In this document: in pieces, positions 7,349 through 17,581 of the stretch | Position numbering within the stretch: the stretch's first letter is position 1 | Layout: the number at the start of each line of letters is the position of its first letter | Origin: [Clostridium] symbiosum ATCC 14940 | GTDB taxonomy: Bacteria > Bacillota > Clostridia > Lachnospirales > Lachnospiraceae | Direction of reading: 5' to 3' | Assembly: GCF_000466485.1 (NCBI RefSeq) | Contig: NZ_KE993021.1 | Location: 1 to 32,882, forward strand | DNA: 32,882 bases | The notes under the pieces: generated by a model | Database searches by the model: none | What the model was told of the DNA's origin: nothing | What the model saw: only the letters and a program-made list of their open reading frames with translations | Position numbers and translations under genes: made by a program

Positions 7349-8533
7349 CTACAACAGAAATTCAGCCAGTACACAGTTGCTGACATCCAGCCCAAATTCA
7401 CTCAGCCTGTACCTTCTGTCCTCTTTTGTTCCCGTCATTTCCATCAGGCCGTCCTCCATCAGTTTCCCAATGGTCATTCCATATATTTCTTCTATATTTA
7501 AGCCGAAGCGCTTTTTAAAATCTTTTGCGGCAATCCCTTCCGTAAGCCGAAGACCCAGAAACATGAATTCTTCCATCTCATCCTGTTCCGTGAGGATTTC
7601 CCGGTTTTCGTACTGGCGTCCCTCCGCCAGCTCTTCCCTGCTAAGATCCAGATAATCATTCATCTCTCTGATGACGGAAAAACGTTGTCCTTCCATCAGT
7701 GAGGAAGCTCCCAGACCGATTCCCAGATAGCTGACCCCGGTCCAATATCCCACATTGTGGATACATTCCCTGCCCGGCCTGGCGTAGTTTGATACCTCAT
7801 ACCGGTGATAACCTTTTTCCGCCAGATATTCTTTTGTGTGGTGATACATTCTGCGGTCTTCTTCCTCATCCGGAAGAACTTCTGCCCTGCCCGAATATTT
7901 ATCATAAAACGGAGTGCCTTCCTCTATGATAAGACTGTATGCAGAGATGTGTTCCGGTTCCAGGAGCGCGACACATTCCAGTGTATCCGCATAAGATTCA
8001 AAGCTCTGTCCCGGCAGTGCCGACATCAAATCAACATTAATATTATCAAAGCCTGCTTCTCTGGCTAAACGGTAACTCTCAAGAAATTCGTTCCAGGAAT
8101 GGATTCGTCCGAGCTCCCTCAGTTCGCCTGGATTGGCCGACTGAAGGCCGAGGCTTAACCGGTTGATTCCGGAGTTTTTGTAAGCTCTGAGTTTTTTATT
8201 GTCGAGTGTACCGGGATTGGCTTCAATGGTGATTTCGGCATCCGGCAATAGTCTGAAATTTTCCTTTACCGCGTTCATAACAGCGCAAATCTGCTCCGGG
8301 CAGAGAGAAGACGGAGTCCCCCCTCCTATAAACACAGAAATCACCGGGAAGGCCGCGTCAGCGTCCCGCCCGGTTATTCTGGTCCCGCATGTTTCTATTT
8401 CCTTAATCAACTGCTCCACATATTTTTTTCTGGTCACTTCGTCCGCCGCAAAGGAAAGGAAGTCGCAGTACAGACATTTTTTAACGCAGAATGGGATGTG
8501 GATATATAGTTCTAATGGGGTGTTATTTTCCAT
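7349..8533 (-). CDS. hemW: Radical SAM heme chaperone HemW
   Basis: Protein of 394 aa. The radical-SAM motif CVKKCLYC sits at Cys16/20/23 and is followed by Asp-Phe, without the extra cysteine of coproporphyrinogen dehydrogenase HemN. The HNxxYW heme-binding signature is present as HNVGYW. These features favour HemW, which binds heme and inserts it into client proteins. I favour the ATG at 8533 for a normal N-terminus, but its ribosome site is weak. The alternative ATG at 8575 overlaps the lepA stop as ATGA and would give a translationally coupled 408-aa form. lepA–hemW is a conserved Firmicutes pair. Confidence 0.93.
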   Translation of the reverse strand: MENNTPLELYIHIPFCVKKCLYCDFLSFAADEVTRKKYVEQLIKEIETCGTRITGRDADAAFPVISVFIGGGTPSSLCPEQICAVMNAVKENFRLLPDAEITIEANPGTLDNKKLRAYKNSGINRLSLGLQSANPGELRELGRIHSWNEFLESYRLAREAGFDNINVDLMSALPGQSFESYADTLECVALLEPEHISAYSLIIEEGTPFYDKYSGRAEVLPDEEEDRRMYHHTKEYLAEKGYHRYEVSNYARPGRECIHNVGYWTGVSYLGIGLGASSLMEGQRFSVIREMNDYLDLSREELAEGRQYENREILTEQDEMEEFMFLGLRLTEGIAAKDFKKRFGLNIEEIYGMTIGKLMEDGLMEMTGTKEDRRYRLSEFGLDVSNCVLAEFLL

Positions 8534-8571
8534 TGTTCCCGCCTGATTGTTTAATGATTTTTGCCGGAACA

Positions 8572-10386
8572 TCATTCCTCGTCCAGCTTCAGCACACTCA
8601 TGAATGCCTTTTGCGGAATTTCCACGTTTCCGATCTGGCGCATTCTCTTCTTGCCTTCCTTCTGTTTTTCCAGAAGCTTTCTCTTACGTGAGATATCGCC
8701 TCCATAACATTTGGCAAGAACGTCTTTTCTCATCGCTTTGACTGTCTCCCTGGCAATAATTTTGCCGCCCACGGCCGCCTGAATCGGAATCTCGAAAAGG
8801 TGTCTCGGAATCTCGTCCTTCAGTTTCTCGCACATTCTTCTGCCCCGCTCATAAGCCGAACCTTCGAATACAATAAATGAAAGGGCATCGACTTCCTCGC
8901 GGTTCACAAGGATATCCAGTTTTACAAGCTTGGACTGTTCGTAGCCCTTCAACTCATAGTCAAAGGACGCATATCCGCGGGAGCGCGATTTGAGGGCGTC
9001 AAAGAAATCGTAAATAATCTCGTTGAGGGGAAGTTCATACTTCAAAAGCGCCCTTGTCGCCTCAATATATTCCATGCCCAGATAGACTCCGCGGCGTTCC
9101 TGGCACAACGTCATAATAGCCCCGACAAATTCCGTCGTTACCATGATTTCTGCCGATACAATGGGTTCTTCCATATATTCTATCTCGGATGGGTCGGGAA
9201 GGTTGGACGGATTGGTAAGCTCCATCATCTCTCCGTTCGTCTTGTGGACACGGTATACAACGCCCGGAGCCGTCGTCACCAAATCCAGGTTATATTCCCG
9301 TTCCAGACGTTCTTCGATAATATCCAGGTGCAGAAGGCCAAGGAAACCGCAGCGGAAACCAAAACCGAGCGCAATGGAAGTCTCCGGTTCAAAGAACAGG
9401 GAGGCATCATTTAACTGTAATTTTTCCAGTGCATCCCTGAGATCCGGGTATTTTGCACCGTCGGCCGGATAGAGACCGCAGTAAACCATCGGGGTCACTT
9501 TTTTATATCCCGGGAGGGGTTCTTTGCAGGGATTCTGCGCATCGGTGATCGTATCACCCACCATCGTATCCCTGACATTCTTGATGCTGGCCGTGATATA
9601 GCCTACCATACCGGCTTCCAGTTCCTCACAGGGAATGAACTGGCCGGCTCCGAAGTAGCCTACCTCCACCACATCTGCCTTGGCTCCGGTCGCCATCATC
9701 TTAATCTGGGTGCCTTTACGGACACTTCCATTCTTAATCCGGCAGAATACGATGACGCCTTTGTAGGAGTCATAGAGGGAGTCGAAAATCAATGCCTGAA
9801 GCGGCGCCGCCGCGTCTCCCTGGGGAGCCGGAATCTTTGTGACGATTTGTTCCAGGACCTCGTCAATGTTTAAACCAATTTTAGCTGAAATTCTCGGGGC
9901 ATCATGGGCCTCGATTCCGATTACGTCTTCTATCTCTGCGGCAACACGATCCGGTTCCGCACTTGGAAGGTCAATTTTATTGATTACCGGAAATACATCC
10001 AGGTTGTGGTCGAGGGCAAGGTATACATTGGCCAGCGTCTGGGCCTCAATTCCCTGTGCGGCGTCTACAACAAGAATCGCTCCGTCGCAGGCTGCGAGGC
10101 TCCTCGATACCTCGTAGTTGAAATCGACATGGCCTGGGGTATCGATGAGGTTGAAGATATACTCTTCTCCGTCTTTCGATGTATATACGGTACGGACTGC
10201 CTGGGCCTTGATCGTGATTCCACGCTCACGCTCTAAGTCCATGTTATCAAGTACCTGGGACTGCATCTCCCTGCTGGTAAGTAAGCCAGTCTTCTCTATA
10301 ATTCGGTCTGCAAGGGTTGACTTGCCGTGATCAATGTGGGCGATGATGCAGAAATTTCTGATTTTGCTTTGGTCAACTATTGCCAT
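8572..10386 (-). CDS. lepA: Elongation factor 4 (LepA), ribosome back-translocase GTPase
   Basis: Translational GTPase of 604 aa, full length for the family. G-domain motifs are [10 protein letters not shown] (G1), [10 protein letters not shown] (G2), DTPGHVDF (G3), NKIDLP (G4) and SAK (G5), followed by EF-G-like domains and the LepA-specific C-terminal domain. It acts on stalled or mistranslocated ribosomes at the membrane or in the cytoplasm. A GAGGAA site precedes the ATG. Its stop overlaps a possible hemW start. In Firmicutes lepA usually follows spoIIP closely; here about 19 kb of accessory DNA separates them. Confidence 0.97.
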   Translation of the reverse strand: MAIVDQSKIRNFCIIAHIDHGKSTLADRIIEKTGLLTSREMQSQVLDNMDLERERGITIKAQAVRTVYTSKDGEEYIFNLIDTPGHVDFNYEVSRSLAACDGAILVVDAAQGIEAQTLANVYLALDHNLDVFPVINKIDLPSAEPDRVAAEIEDVIGIEAHDAPRISAKIGLNIDEVLEQIVTKIPAPQGDAAAPLQALIFDSLYDSYKGVIVFCRIKNGSVRKGTQIKMMATGAKADVVEVGYFGAGQFIPCEELEAGMVGYITASIKNVRDTMVGDTITDAQNPCKEPLPGYKKVTPMVYCGLYPADGAKYPDLRDALEKLQLNDASLFFEPETSIALGFGFRCGFLGLLHLDIIEERLEREYNLDLVTTAPGVVYRVHKTNGEMMELTNPSNLPDPSEIEYMEEPIVSAEIMVTTEFVGAIMTLCQERRGVYLGMEYIEATRALLKYELPLNEIIYDFFDALKSRSRGYASFDYELKGYEQSKLVKLDILVNREEVDALSFIVFEGSAYERGRRMCEKLKDEIPRHLFEIPIQAAVGGKIIARETVKAMRKDVLAKCYGGDISRKRKLLEKQKEGKKRMRQIGNVEIPQKAFMSVLKLDEE

Positions 10387-10528
10387 GGGTGGGTTCCTCT
10401 TTTCTTTGGGTTGTGATTATTGTGATGGGTGTAGGCCGAACTACACTGCTTCTATTAAAAAATATGCCCTGTTTTGATTACTGAAATCCGCTGCAGTCTG
10501 ATATAGGGCGAGATTTGGGCATAGTTTG

Positions 10529-10810
10529 TCAGTCTAGTAGAATATAGCATTTTTTGGGGGAACTGGCAAGAGGGAGGGGGGATTTTTCCTGAATTTCTGG
10601 AAACAGTTGGGACTGCCGAGTCTTCCGGTATATTTTGCCCGTTGTCTTATTTTGATGCACTAGGGTTCGAATCTGTTCTTCATAGGCAGCGTAATCACAT
10701 CCCATGATCCGCTGCGGCATTGTGTTTTTACGGTTTTCTTCCCCACATATCAATCGATAGCGCCCGTTACGCCGCTCTGCCTTTCTGATATCCCTGCTGA
10801 CTTGACGCAA
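10529..10810 (-). pseudogene. Fragment of an Rpn/PD-(D/E)XK family transposase-nuclease
   Basis: The reading frame contains RYRLICGEENRK, then MPQRIMGCDYAAYEEQIRTL. This pattern fits the central part of Rpn-type recombination-promoting nucleases, where a core beta-strand carries the catalytic Glu and is followed by a MP-R-M-YD-Y-Q helix. The N-terminal part of the nuclease domain and the C-terminal region are missing, and the last ~30 residues do not look homologous. I see no credible ribosome site. It is best read as a decayed remnant at the island edge. The family assignment is by motif memory and moderately sure. Confidence 0.5.
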
Positions 10811-11453
10811 AGAACCATCTATATTCCGAGTAAACGATTCTATAGCAGAGGAACCAGATAATCTTCCTCTAAACTTCTATCCGTCGAACAGCAGGGCATT
10901 GAAGCCGCCTTTCCTCCCAGGAAAATGGCTCTGTGGACATGCCTAAAGGCTACCTTTAGCATATTTACCATGTGCTCTTTTCCAAAGTATAACAAATTGA
11001 TATTGCACAGTCAATCGAGGTTTCCGAGGATTAATTCGCTTTAATTAAATTGGTTGATTTAGTTGATTGTTGTTGAATGTCCTTGCTGAATGCCGGAAAA
11101 AGCCGGGAAGTGAATGTTTCACTACAGCTATAAGAGCATCCGACGCAAATGATATGGCGGATGACTGGACAGGCAGAAAACTATCTGTATGAAAAGAATT
11201 GCGTAGTAGAGGGAGGATTGTAAGAGAAGAAAGGGAGGTATTCCTACTGCAGAGTATTATTTAGGTAATAGTTCAGGTAGTATTCGAAAAAGAACTTTCA
11301 CGAACACTACCTAAGCAAATGTCGCATTAATCTACGATGATCTGATTGCTTTTTAGAATCTCCTATTTCCTGTTAAACAATCTCATGTATTGTATCCGCT
11401 TTATGCTTTGATTTATCTTGAGCGAGGTCAATTTTATCTGCTACTGAGAATTT
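10811..11453. other. Intergenic segment between the Rpn remnant and the IS256 element
   Basis: No intact gene is visible. A short open stretch on the minus strand (about 10850–11010) has no recognised homology. A hairpin with 12-bp arms and one mismatch (11275–11286 with 11301–11312, 14-nt loop) has no U-tract on either side. The segment looks like decayed mobile DNA at the left edge of the island. Confidence 0.4.
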
Positions 11454-11533
11454 GAGTCTGTGAAAGTTTTTCTGTAATTAAAGATTTATAAGGTCTTCTA
11501 TGATAAATTTAAAATCATAGGAGGCCTTTTATT

Positions 11534-12775
11534 ATGGCAAGAGAAAAGAAACCGTTACACAAAGTACAAATGACCGATGGAAAGCGAAACATCATCCGGC
11601 AGCTTCTTGAGGAGTATGAAATCGAATCTGCCCAGGACATCCAGGATGCTCTCAAAGATCTACTGGGCGGTACCATCAAAGAGATGATGGAAAGCGAGAT
11701 GGACGAGCACCTTGGTTATCGCAAGTCAGAACGTTCCGGCTGCGATGACTATCGCAATGGCTATAAAACCAAACAGGTGAATAGCAGCTATGGAAGCATG
11801 AAAGTCGAAGTCCCACAGGACCGTAACTCCACCTTTGAGCCACAGGTGGTAAAGAAACGCCAGAAAGATATCTCTGATATCGATCAGAAGAGCATATCCA
11901 TGTACGCCAAAGGGATGACAACACGGCAGATCTCGGAAACACTGGAGGATATCTACGGCTTCGAGGCCTCCGAAGGCTTCATTTCGGATGTGACGGATAA
12001 GCTTCTGCCCCAGATTGAAGACTGGCAGAACCGCCCTCTTTCCGATGTCTATCCGGTGCTTTATATCGATGCAATCCACTATTCTGTGCGTGATAACGGC
12101 GTGATCCGTAAGCTGGCAGCCTATGTTGTACTTGGGATTAATTCAGATGGTTTAAAAGAGGTTCTGACCATCGAGGTTGGCGAAAATGAGAGTGCCAAGT
12201 ACTGGCTTTCCGTTCTGAACGGTTTAAAAAACCGTGGAGTAAAAGACATCCTGATCCTCTGTGCTGATGGACTGACGGGGATCAAGGAAGCGATAGCCTC
12301 TGCCTTTCCAAAGACGGAATACCAGAGGTGCATTGTCCATCAGATGCGGAATACATTAAAATACGTATCAGACAAGGACCGGAAGCTCTTTGCGGCAGAT
12401 CTCAAAACGATTTACCAGGTGCCAACAGAAGAGAAGGCATTAGAAGCCTTGGAGCGGGTCACCGAAAAATGGTCGGAAAAGTACCCGAATTCTATGAAAA
12501 GCTGGCACCAGAACTGGGACGCGCTCGTCCCCATCTTTCAGTTTTCAACGACTGTCCGCAAGGTTATATATACCACGAACGCAATCGAAAGCCTGAACGC
12601 CACATACCGGAAGCTGAATCGCCAGAGGAGCGTGTTTCCAAGCGATACAGTCCTTTTAAAAGCCCTGTACTTGTCAACGTTTGAAGCAACAAAGAAGTGG
12701 ACGATGCCAATCCGGAACTGGGGCCAGGTATACGGGGAACTGAGTCTCACGTATGAGGGCCGGCTGCCGATCTAA
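11534..12775 (+). CDS. IS256-family transposase
   Basis: Full-length 413-aa DDE transposase of the mutator-like IS256 group. The likely catalytic triad is Asp179 (LYIDAIHY), Asp245 (LCADGLTG) and Glu352 (TNAIESLNA). The characteristic CIVHQMRN segment lies at 266–273 between the second Asp and the Glu. The N-terminal part (1–110) contains the family ESEMDEHLGY block and is expected to bind the terminal repeats. A CATAGGAGG site precedes the ATG. Frame and motifs are intact, so the element may be active. Confidence 0.96.
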   Translation: MAREKKPLHKVQMTDGKRNIIRQLLEEYEIESAQDIQDALKDLLGGTIKEMMESEMDEHLGYRKSERSGCDDYRNGYKTKQVNSSYGSMKVEVPQDRNSTFEPQVVKKRQKDISDIDQKSISMYAKGMTTRQISETLEDIYGFEASEGFISDVTDKLLPQIEDWQNRPLSDVYPVLYIDAIHYSVRDNGVIRKLAAYVVLGINSDGLKEVLTIEVGENESAKYWLSVLNGLKNRGVKDILILCADGLTGIKEAIASAFPKTEYQRCIVHQMRNTLKYVSDKDRKLFAADLKTIYQVPTEEKALEALERVTEKWSEKYPNSMKSWHQNWDALVPIFQFSTTVRKVIYTTNAIESLNATYRKLNRQRSVFPSDTVLLKALYLSTFEATKKWTMPIRNWGQVYGELSLTYEGRLPI

Positions 12776-12793
12776 GGAAATCTAGAACCGTTC

Positions 12794-12819
12794 AGGACAG
12801 GCGGGAATCCGCCTGTTCT
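12794..12819 (+). terminator. Hairpin after the IS256 transposase
   Basis: An 11-bp stem (12794–12804 with 12809–12819, one G·U pair) closes a GAAT loop about 20 bp beyond the transposase stop. The U-tract is poor, so it is a weak terminator or an insulating hairpin. Confidence 0.45.
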
Positions 12820-12958
12820 TGACATACGCAAATATGTGCGGTATATATAAAACAAGGGCTGAACGTTCATAAAGAAGCTTTCAGCCCTGCCATTATCATA
12901 GAAGATCTGCTTTTACAGAGATTTCTTCACATACTCTTTTTAACCGTTCCCAAACATA

Positions 12959-14482
12959 TTATTTATTTCTTCTGAATATATTTTCTAATTTTATCACTAA
13001 TCCCTTAGTTTCCTTTTTCCATATAGCATATAACAATATATATATTCCAAAGCTTACCACAACTGACACAAAACAATTGTACAAGAGATTAATCCCCAAT
13101 TTCTCCCATGAGAATAGATTACAAATCAATTTAGCACTAATCATACTCAAAAACGTAACTATTGTCATCCAAATTAATTCTCCAATGTACTCATCAAGGT
13201 TTCTTTTCAAAACTTTTTTATAAACCAAAAAAGGGTACGTATATACGTATAATATAAGAGTACTAATTATAGTCCCAAGTATAATCCCAGCCATTTCCAA
13301 ATAATGCAATAAAACTAAAGAGCTAATTAAATTCACACCGGATTCAATTAATGGTATAAATCTGTCTTCATACAAAATACCTGCGGTTTCTTTAAATATA
13401 CTATAAACGGTTCTCATTCCCTGCATGTAAAAATTAACCGCTAACACAAAAACTATATATTCTGAAACTATATATTTTTCTCCAAAAATGAACTCAATCA
13501 TCGGGGTCGCAACACAATAAATCCCAACTGTTGCACAATTAACAAACGCTGCATTTAAAATCTGCATTTCCAAAAAAACTCGAGTAATTTTTTCTCTGTC
13601 ATTTTCTACTAACATATGACCAACCCCAGCAGTTGCTGCTGTCATAATTCGTGAACATATAGCACTTAGTGCATTTATAATCAAAACATAATTAGAATAA
13701 ATCCCCACCGAAGTCAGCCCTAAAAATCTAGAAATTAAGATATTGTCTGTACCTTGCACAACGAATGTACCAATCTTATGAAAAACAGCCCCTTTTACTT
13801 TTCTATAAATATCAAATAAAATTTCTTTAGGAAGAAATACATTATCCTTATTCTTTAAAAAAGTGTATTTCTGATCAGCAATTTTATTGAGAATGAGATT
13901 TTCAATTAATCTACATACCAACATAAGGGAAAGATAAAATAAGAAATCATGAGTAATCCACAATATGATAATCTGTCCTATTTTTAATACACATTGATAT
14001 AAAATATCCAAAGAAATCACAATATAATTTTTTTGGTCAGCAATTAAAATAGAGCGCTTATAGGTAAATAAATATGATATGACTGAATCGGCTAAGAAAA
14101 ATCCATAAATTGCACCAAGCGAATATATTGTTGTATTAACTGTCACTACCATATCCAAAAATGGAATAATCAATAGTCCTAATATCAATATTACCACTGC
14201 AATTACGCGATAACACTTTTTATAAAATTGCATTAGCGCAATAATTGTACTTTCATCATTCTCAATTAAAGGCTGATATAAATGATATATAATTGTTGTT
14301 CCAAGCCCCAATTCTGCTATCGAAAGCATAGACAAAATATTACTAAATAAACCATTAACTCCTTGATAATCAATCCCCAAAGTATCAATTAGAATTTTTT
14401 GATTTAAAAGTCCCAATGAAATCGTCACAATGTAATATGACAATCCAGCAACTGAGTTATAAAACGCCCTTTTTGTTTTCAT
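12959..14482 (-). CDS. Polysaccharide repeat-unit flippase (Wzx-like, MOP superfamily)
   Basis: Integral membrane protein of 507 aa with about 12–14 hydrophobic segments spread over the whole length. The N-terminal pattern (NSVAGLSYYIVTISLGLLNQKILIDTLG, quoted in part: KILIDTLGIDYQGVNG) is that of oligosaccharide flippases of the polysaccharide_synt family. It would move undecaprenyl-diphosphate-linked repeat units to the outer face for Wzy polymerisation. It is the last gene of the operon, separated from the upstream glycosyltransferase by an IS66 remnant, and is markedly AT-rich compared with lepA or prmA, which suggests horizontal acquisition. Confidence 0.9.
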   Translation of the reverse strand: MKTKRAFYNSVAGLSYYIVTISLGLLNQKILIDTLGIDYQGVNGLFSNILSMLSIAELGLGTTIIYHLYQPLIENDESTIIALMQFYKKCYRVIAVVILILGLLIIPFLDMVVTVNTTIYSLGAIYGFFLADSVISYLFTYKRSILIADQKNYIVISLDILYQCVLKIGQIIILWITHDFLFYLSLMLVCRLIENLILNKIADQKYTFLKNKDNVFLPKEILFDIYRKVKGAVFHKIGTFVVQGTDNILISRFLGLTSVGIYSNYVLIINALSAICSRIMTAATAGVGHMLVENDREKITRVFLEMQILNAAFVNCATVGIYCVATPMIEFIFGEKYIVSEYIVFVLAVNFYMQGMRTVYSIFKETAGILYEDRFIPLIESGVNLISSLVLLHYLEMAGIILGTIISTLILYVYTYPFLVYKKVLKRNLDEYIGELIWMTIVTFLSMISAKLICNLFSWEKLGINLLYNCFVSVVVSFGIYILLYAIWKKETKGLVIKLENIFRRNK

Positions 14483-14596
14483 ATATTATATATATCCCCC
14501 TGTGAGATCCTTGGTAAATGCCTCAAAACATGGCGTATGGCAAATACGCTTCAACGCTTCATACTATCCGAAACGTTATTTGAGACTCTTTTTATT

Positions 14597-14782
14597 TCAT
14601 CTTATCAATCTACATTCATCGGGCAGTTCTGATGCCCACGAAAGGTAACGCTCAATGATGTCTGGGGGCTCCAGATAAAAATTATACATCTTTTCAGAAG
14701 GCAGATATTTCAGGAATGCACACACATCCAAATCATTTGCTTTGGCGCTTTCTATTCGTGTATACAATACAGTATTTACCAT
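14597..14782 (-). pseudogene. C-terminal remnant of an IS66-family transposase
   Basis: A 61-residue frame with the C-terminal IS66 pattern: IESAKANDLDVCAFLKYL followed by IERYLSWASELPDECR, resembling the IVETAKANGLNPYxYLxYL…LPWxxxLPxECR tail of IS66 TnpC. All upstream catalytic domains are gone. It lies inside the operon between the GT2 and flippase genes, marking an old insertion and deletion. Confidence 0.75.
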
Positions 14783-14818
14783 TTCCCTCCATCGAATATC
14801 ATACGTAAACGGATTTTA

Positions 14819-15877
14819 CTATATCTTACCAACATAAAGTTTAATCATCATATATGTAAAGAAATATAGACGAGTTTTCATAGTAAAATTAAGAATCTCT
14901 TTAATGATTCTTCTGGTTCTTCTTGTTTCAAAGTGGAAGTCTATTGATCGTATTGCGTTTTGAAATTGATCGCTCTTTATCGCTTTTTTTAAGATTTGAT
15001 ATCTCCTGCCAAATGACTCTGTGTTTTTACTATTAAAAATATATCCTCTGGAAAGGATAAATATATCATGCCATACCCTATATGCAACGCCTTTATCTAT
15101 ATTTCCATTCCAAATGGAAGCCCCTACAGAACTAACCTTTTCTGTAATATACATGAATTCTTCGTAACAATTGCTTCTGTATCCCTGCATTGCCGAGCCT
15201 TTTCTAACGGCATATATATACCATCGTGATTTACAAATAACTGCTGTATGACATTTCTTTAATAATTCTATATTCCATAGTGTATCTTCATTCCATCTTG
15301 GAATGACATCAAATAAGTTATTATCAAATAGTTCACGTCGAAAGAAACGACACACTGGTCCATCACTAATATATCCACTCTTATAAACATACTTGGCTTC
15401 CTTGTATCCAAGTATGTGATTTAGGAGTACAGCCATTTCCTTTTCGTCGTCGAGTACCAATTCCTCGGGACTTTCATTAACCGCCGTATGTTTTAATTTC
15501 CCTTCATCTGATAAATCTTTATAAACATAACCAAACACAATGTCCGGATGGTATGTGTTTATTATACTTGTTGCCTGTTCAATGCACTTATCAGTAATAT
15601 AATCATCGGAATCTAAGAATAGAATATACTCTCCTTGCGCTTTTTTAACTCCTAAGTTTCTTGCGACAGAAGGACCGGAATTTGTTTGCCTGTAATAATG
15701 TGTATCACAGTATTCATTACATATTTTTCTATATAAATCAGAATTATTCTGATCACTTCCGTCATCAATGATGATGATTTCAACGTCATTTTCATCTTGA
15801 TGTCCTACACTTTCAATACATCGATGAAGCAACTCTAACGATACATTGTATACTGGTACAACAACACTAACTAGCAT
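14819..15877 (-). CDS. GT2-family glycosyltransferase
   Basis: Cytoplasmic or membrane-associated transferase adding a sugar to the lipid-linked repeat unit. The GT-A fold is evident at the N-terminus: VSVVVPVYN, IIIDDGSD, SGPSVARNLG and LDSDDY, the last being the metal-binding DxD. The remaining ~240 residues are variable as usual, and a hydrophobic C-terminus may anchor it. I favour the ATG at 15877 because a GGGGGAG site lies just before it (tight 3–4 nt spacing); longer starts at 15889 and 15916 lack one. Donor and acceptor sugars cannot be deduced. Confidence 0.88.
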   Translation of the reverse strand: MLVSVVVPVYNVSLELLHRCIESVGHQDENDVEIIIIDDGSDQNNSDLYRKICNEYCDTHYYRQTNSGPSVARNLGVKKAQGEYILFLDSDDYITDKCIEQATSIINTYHPDIVFGYVYKDLSDEGKLKHTAVNESPEELVLDDEKEMAVLLNHILGYKEAKYVYKSGYISDGPVCRFFRRELFDNNLFDVIPRWNEDTLWNIELLKKCHTAVICKSRWYIYAVRKGSAMQGYRSNCYEEFMYITEKVSSVGASIWNGNIDKGVAYRVWHDIFILSRGYIFNSKNTESFGRRYQILKKAIKSDQFQNAIRSIDFHFETRRTRRIIKEILNFTMKTRLYFFTYMMIKLYVGKI

Positions 15878-15946
15878 TTTCTCCCCCATAGATATCGATG
15901 AACATTTTATTACCATATACCACGCGGCTATTTATTTAAAATTAAA

Positions 15947-17546
15947 TCATCTTCCTAAAATTCTTTTCACGCTGCTTACAACAGCGTTGTCCAGTTCCGG
16001 TCTGATTACCTGTGTTTCAAACTTGATCTTCGGAGTCAACAGACTGTTCTCAGGCAACGGAATATCGAACAAACAAGGCTCATTGTCCGCGACCCAAGAT
16101 GCGTACTTATCAAGTTCATCATATGAACTCAGTTTTACTGCCCTAATCCCATATGCTTCAGCTATTCTGTCAAATGCCGGAACGGTATATCCACTACCAG
16201 CCGTTGTATTAGCGAAGCGGTCTTTGTGCTCCAGATGCTGTGTTTCACTGATTTTCCCGAGCACTCTGTTATTCAGAATAAATATCTTAATAGGTAAATT
16301 TTCCCGTTTTACAGTCTCTAACTCTTGAATATTCATTTGAAAGCCTCCGTCTCCGGTGACACAATAAGATACCTTACTGCCCATCGAAATGCAGGAGCCA
16401 ATCGCATAAGGGAGACCGCACCCCATGGTTCCATAACCTCCGCTGATATGTATCCGTCCTTTATACCCTTTCAGAACCAACGACTGTGCACACCAACACT
16501 GATTCATTCCTACATCAACGGAGACAACAGGATCCGGCGGAAGTAATGATGCAATTTTCTCTACCGCCATATTTCCCGGTTGCTTATCATAGTCCTCCAG
16601 TATTTTTTTCGCTTCCAGACATTGCGCTTTCCAGGCAGAATAATCGGCAACATCTTCCGCCAAAAGCATTCTCATAAAATCTCGAGCATCCGTCTGATAC
16701 TTCTTCTCATCAACCTTAATATTCCGGCTCAGTTCATATTCATCTATATCGCAACGTACCAGGTCAGCCTTTGGGGCAAACTTTTTTGCTGTCCGTCCCA
16801 CTTGACGGATACCGAGACGGGCTCCAACTGAAATAACTAAGTCACATTCATTTAGAATCATATTCGCTATACGGTTACCGTGGGTTCCAATATAGCCAAT
16901 GTGAAGATCATCCTGCGCCAGATCAACACCATTCATTGTTGTCAGGACAGGGATATTCGTCTTCTTTGCAAACTCGTGAACCATGCTTACTGCGTCCGCG
17001 CTTCTGACGCCATTACCCACCAATAATATTGGCTTGTTGTATATCGAGCGGAAAATCAATGATAACGCCTCCCTTCCTTCCAAGCATGGCCATGTTATAA
17101 GCCCTGCTGGTGATATCTGGAAATCCTTCTGTACTGTTTGCTGTCACAGAGTATTTTGTAATGTTCCTTGTCATGGAAACAATATCCATTTCCTGAAAAC
17201 CATTCTGACGGATGCCAGAAAAGCCCTTCATTTCATTCGTAGGTACGTTTCCGCAGATACCCATGAGCGGGAATCCATCAAACCACGCATCAGCCAGGCC
17301 TCCCAAAGCATTTACAGCACCGGGACCGGAAGTTGTAAAATAAACTCCCATATTCCCACTTGTCCTAGCAAAACCGACTGCCGCAAGAGCGCAGCCTTGT
17401 TCGTTATAGCAGACGTGCGTCTTTATTTCATCCTGACGTTTGTATAATGCATCCATAAACGGCACAATATAACCGCCGGCATAACCAAACACATCTGTTA
17501 CGCCATGATTAATAAGAAATTCCACTAAATATTCTGAACAATTCAT
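15947..17546 (-). pseudogene. Acetolactate-synthase-like TPP enzyme, broken at the domain boundary
   Basis: Two adjoining frames together make one TPP-dependent enzyme. Residues from 17546 to about 17040 give the PYR domain with the catalytic Glu in YNEQGCALAAVG and TSGPGAVNALGG. The second frame, from about 17045 to 15947, gives the central domain (KPILLVGNGVRSA) and the PP domain with GDGGFQMNIQEL…NN for TPP/Mg binding. The switch falls just after FPLDIQ. The roughly 30-residue linker that normally joins these domains is absent, so the lesion looks like an out-of-frame deletion of about 90 bp rather than a single miscalled base. The second frame has only a TTG and no ribosome site. In the operon it follows the cytidylyltransferase, probably acting in the same pathway when intact. 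Confidence 0.8.
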
Positions 17547-17581
17547 ATCTCACTCACTCCCTTATTGTTGGATTGTAAGCT

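Larger units (their letters stand above)
11454..12936 (+). mobile_element. IS256-family insertion sequence
   Basis: About 1.48 kb with one transposase gene. The ends are imperfect 24-bp terminal inverted repeats (11454–11477 and 12913–12936; 18 of 24 match, starting GAGT and ending CTGTAA). A second inverted match, TCTTCTATGATAA, lies further inside each end. I cannot see an 8–9 bp target duplication outside these ends. The right end is 22 bp from the flippase stop, so the element sits at the downstream end of the polysaccharide operon. Confidence 0.8.

Noticed and set aside
10429-10446. Small hairpin (GTGTAG/CTACAC) upstream of lepA as a regulator
   Set aside because: Only six base pairs with no terminator or known leader context; too weak to call.
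11275-11312. 12-bp inverted repeat left of the IS256 element as a terminator or second invertible site
   Set aside because: One mismatch, no U-tract, and no partner copy elsewhere in the window.
12328-12684. 118-codon frame inside the IS256 transposase
   Set aside because: Shadow frame; the transposase frame carries the DDE residues and family motifs throughout.
15947-17083. Second half of the TPP enzyme as an independent gene
   Set aside because: It would need a TTG start without a ribosome site, and its first residues are an out-of-frame reading of the upstream PYR domain.
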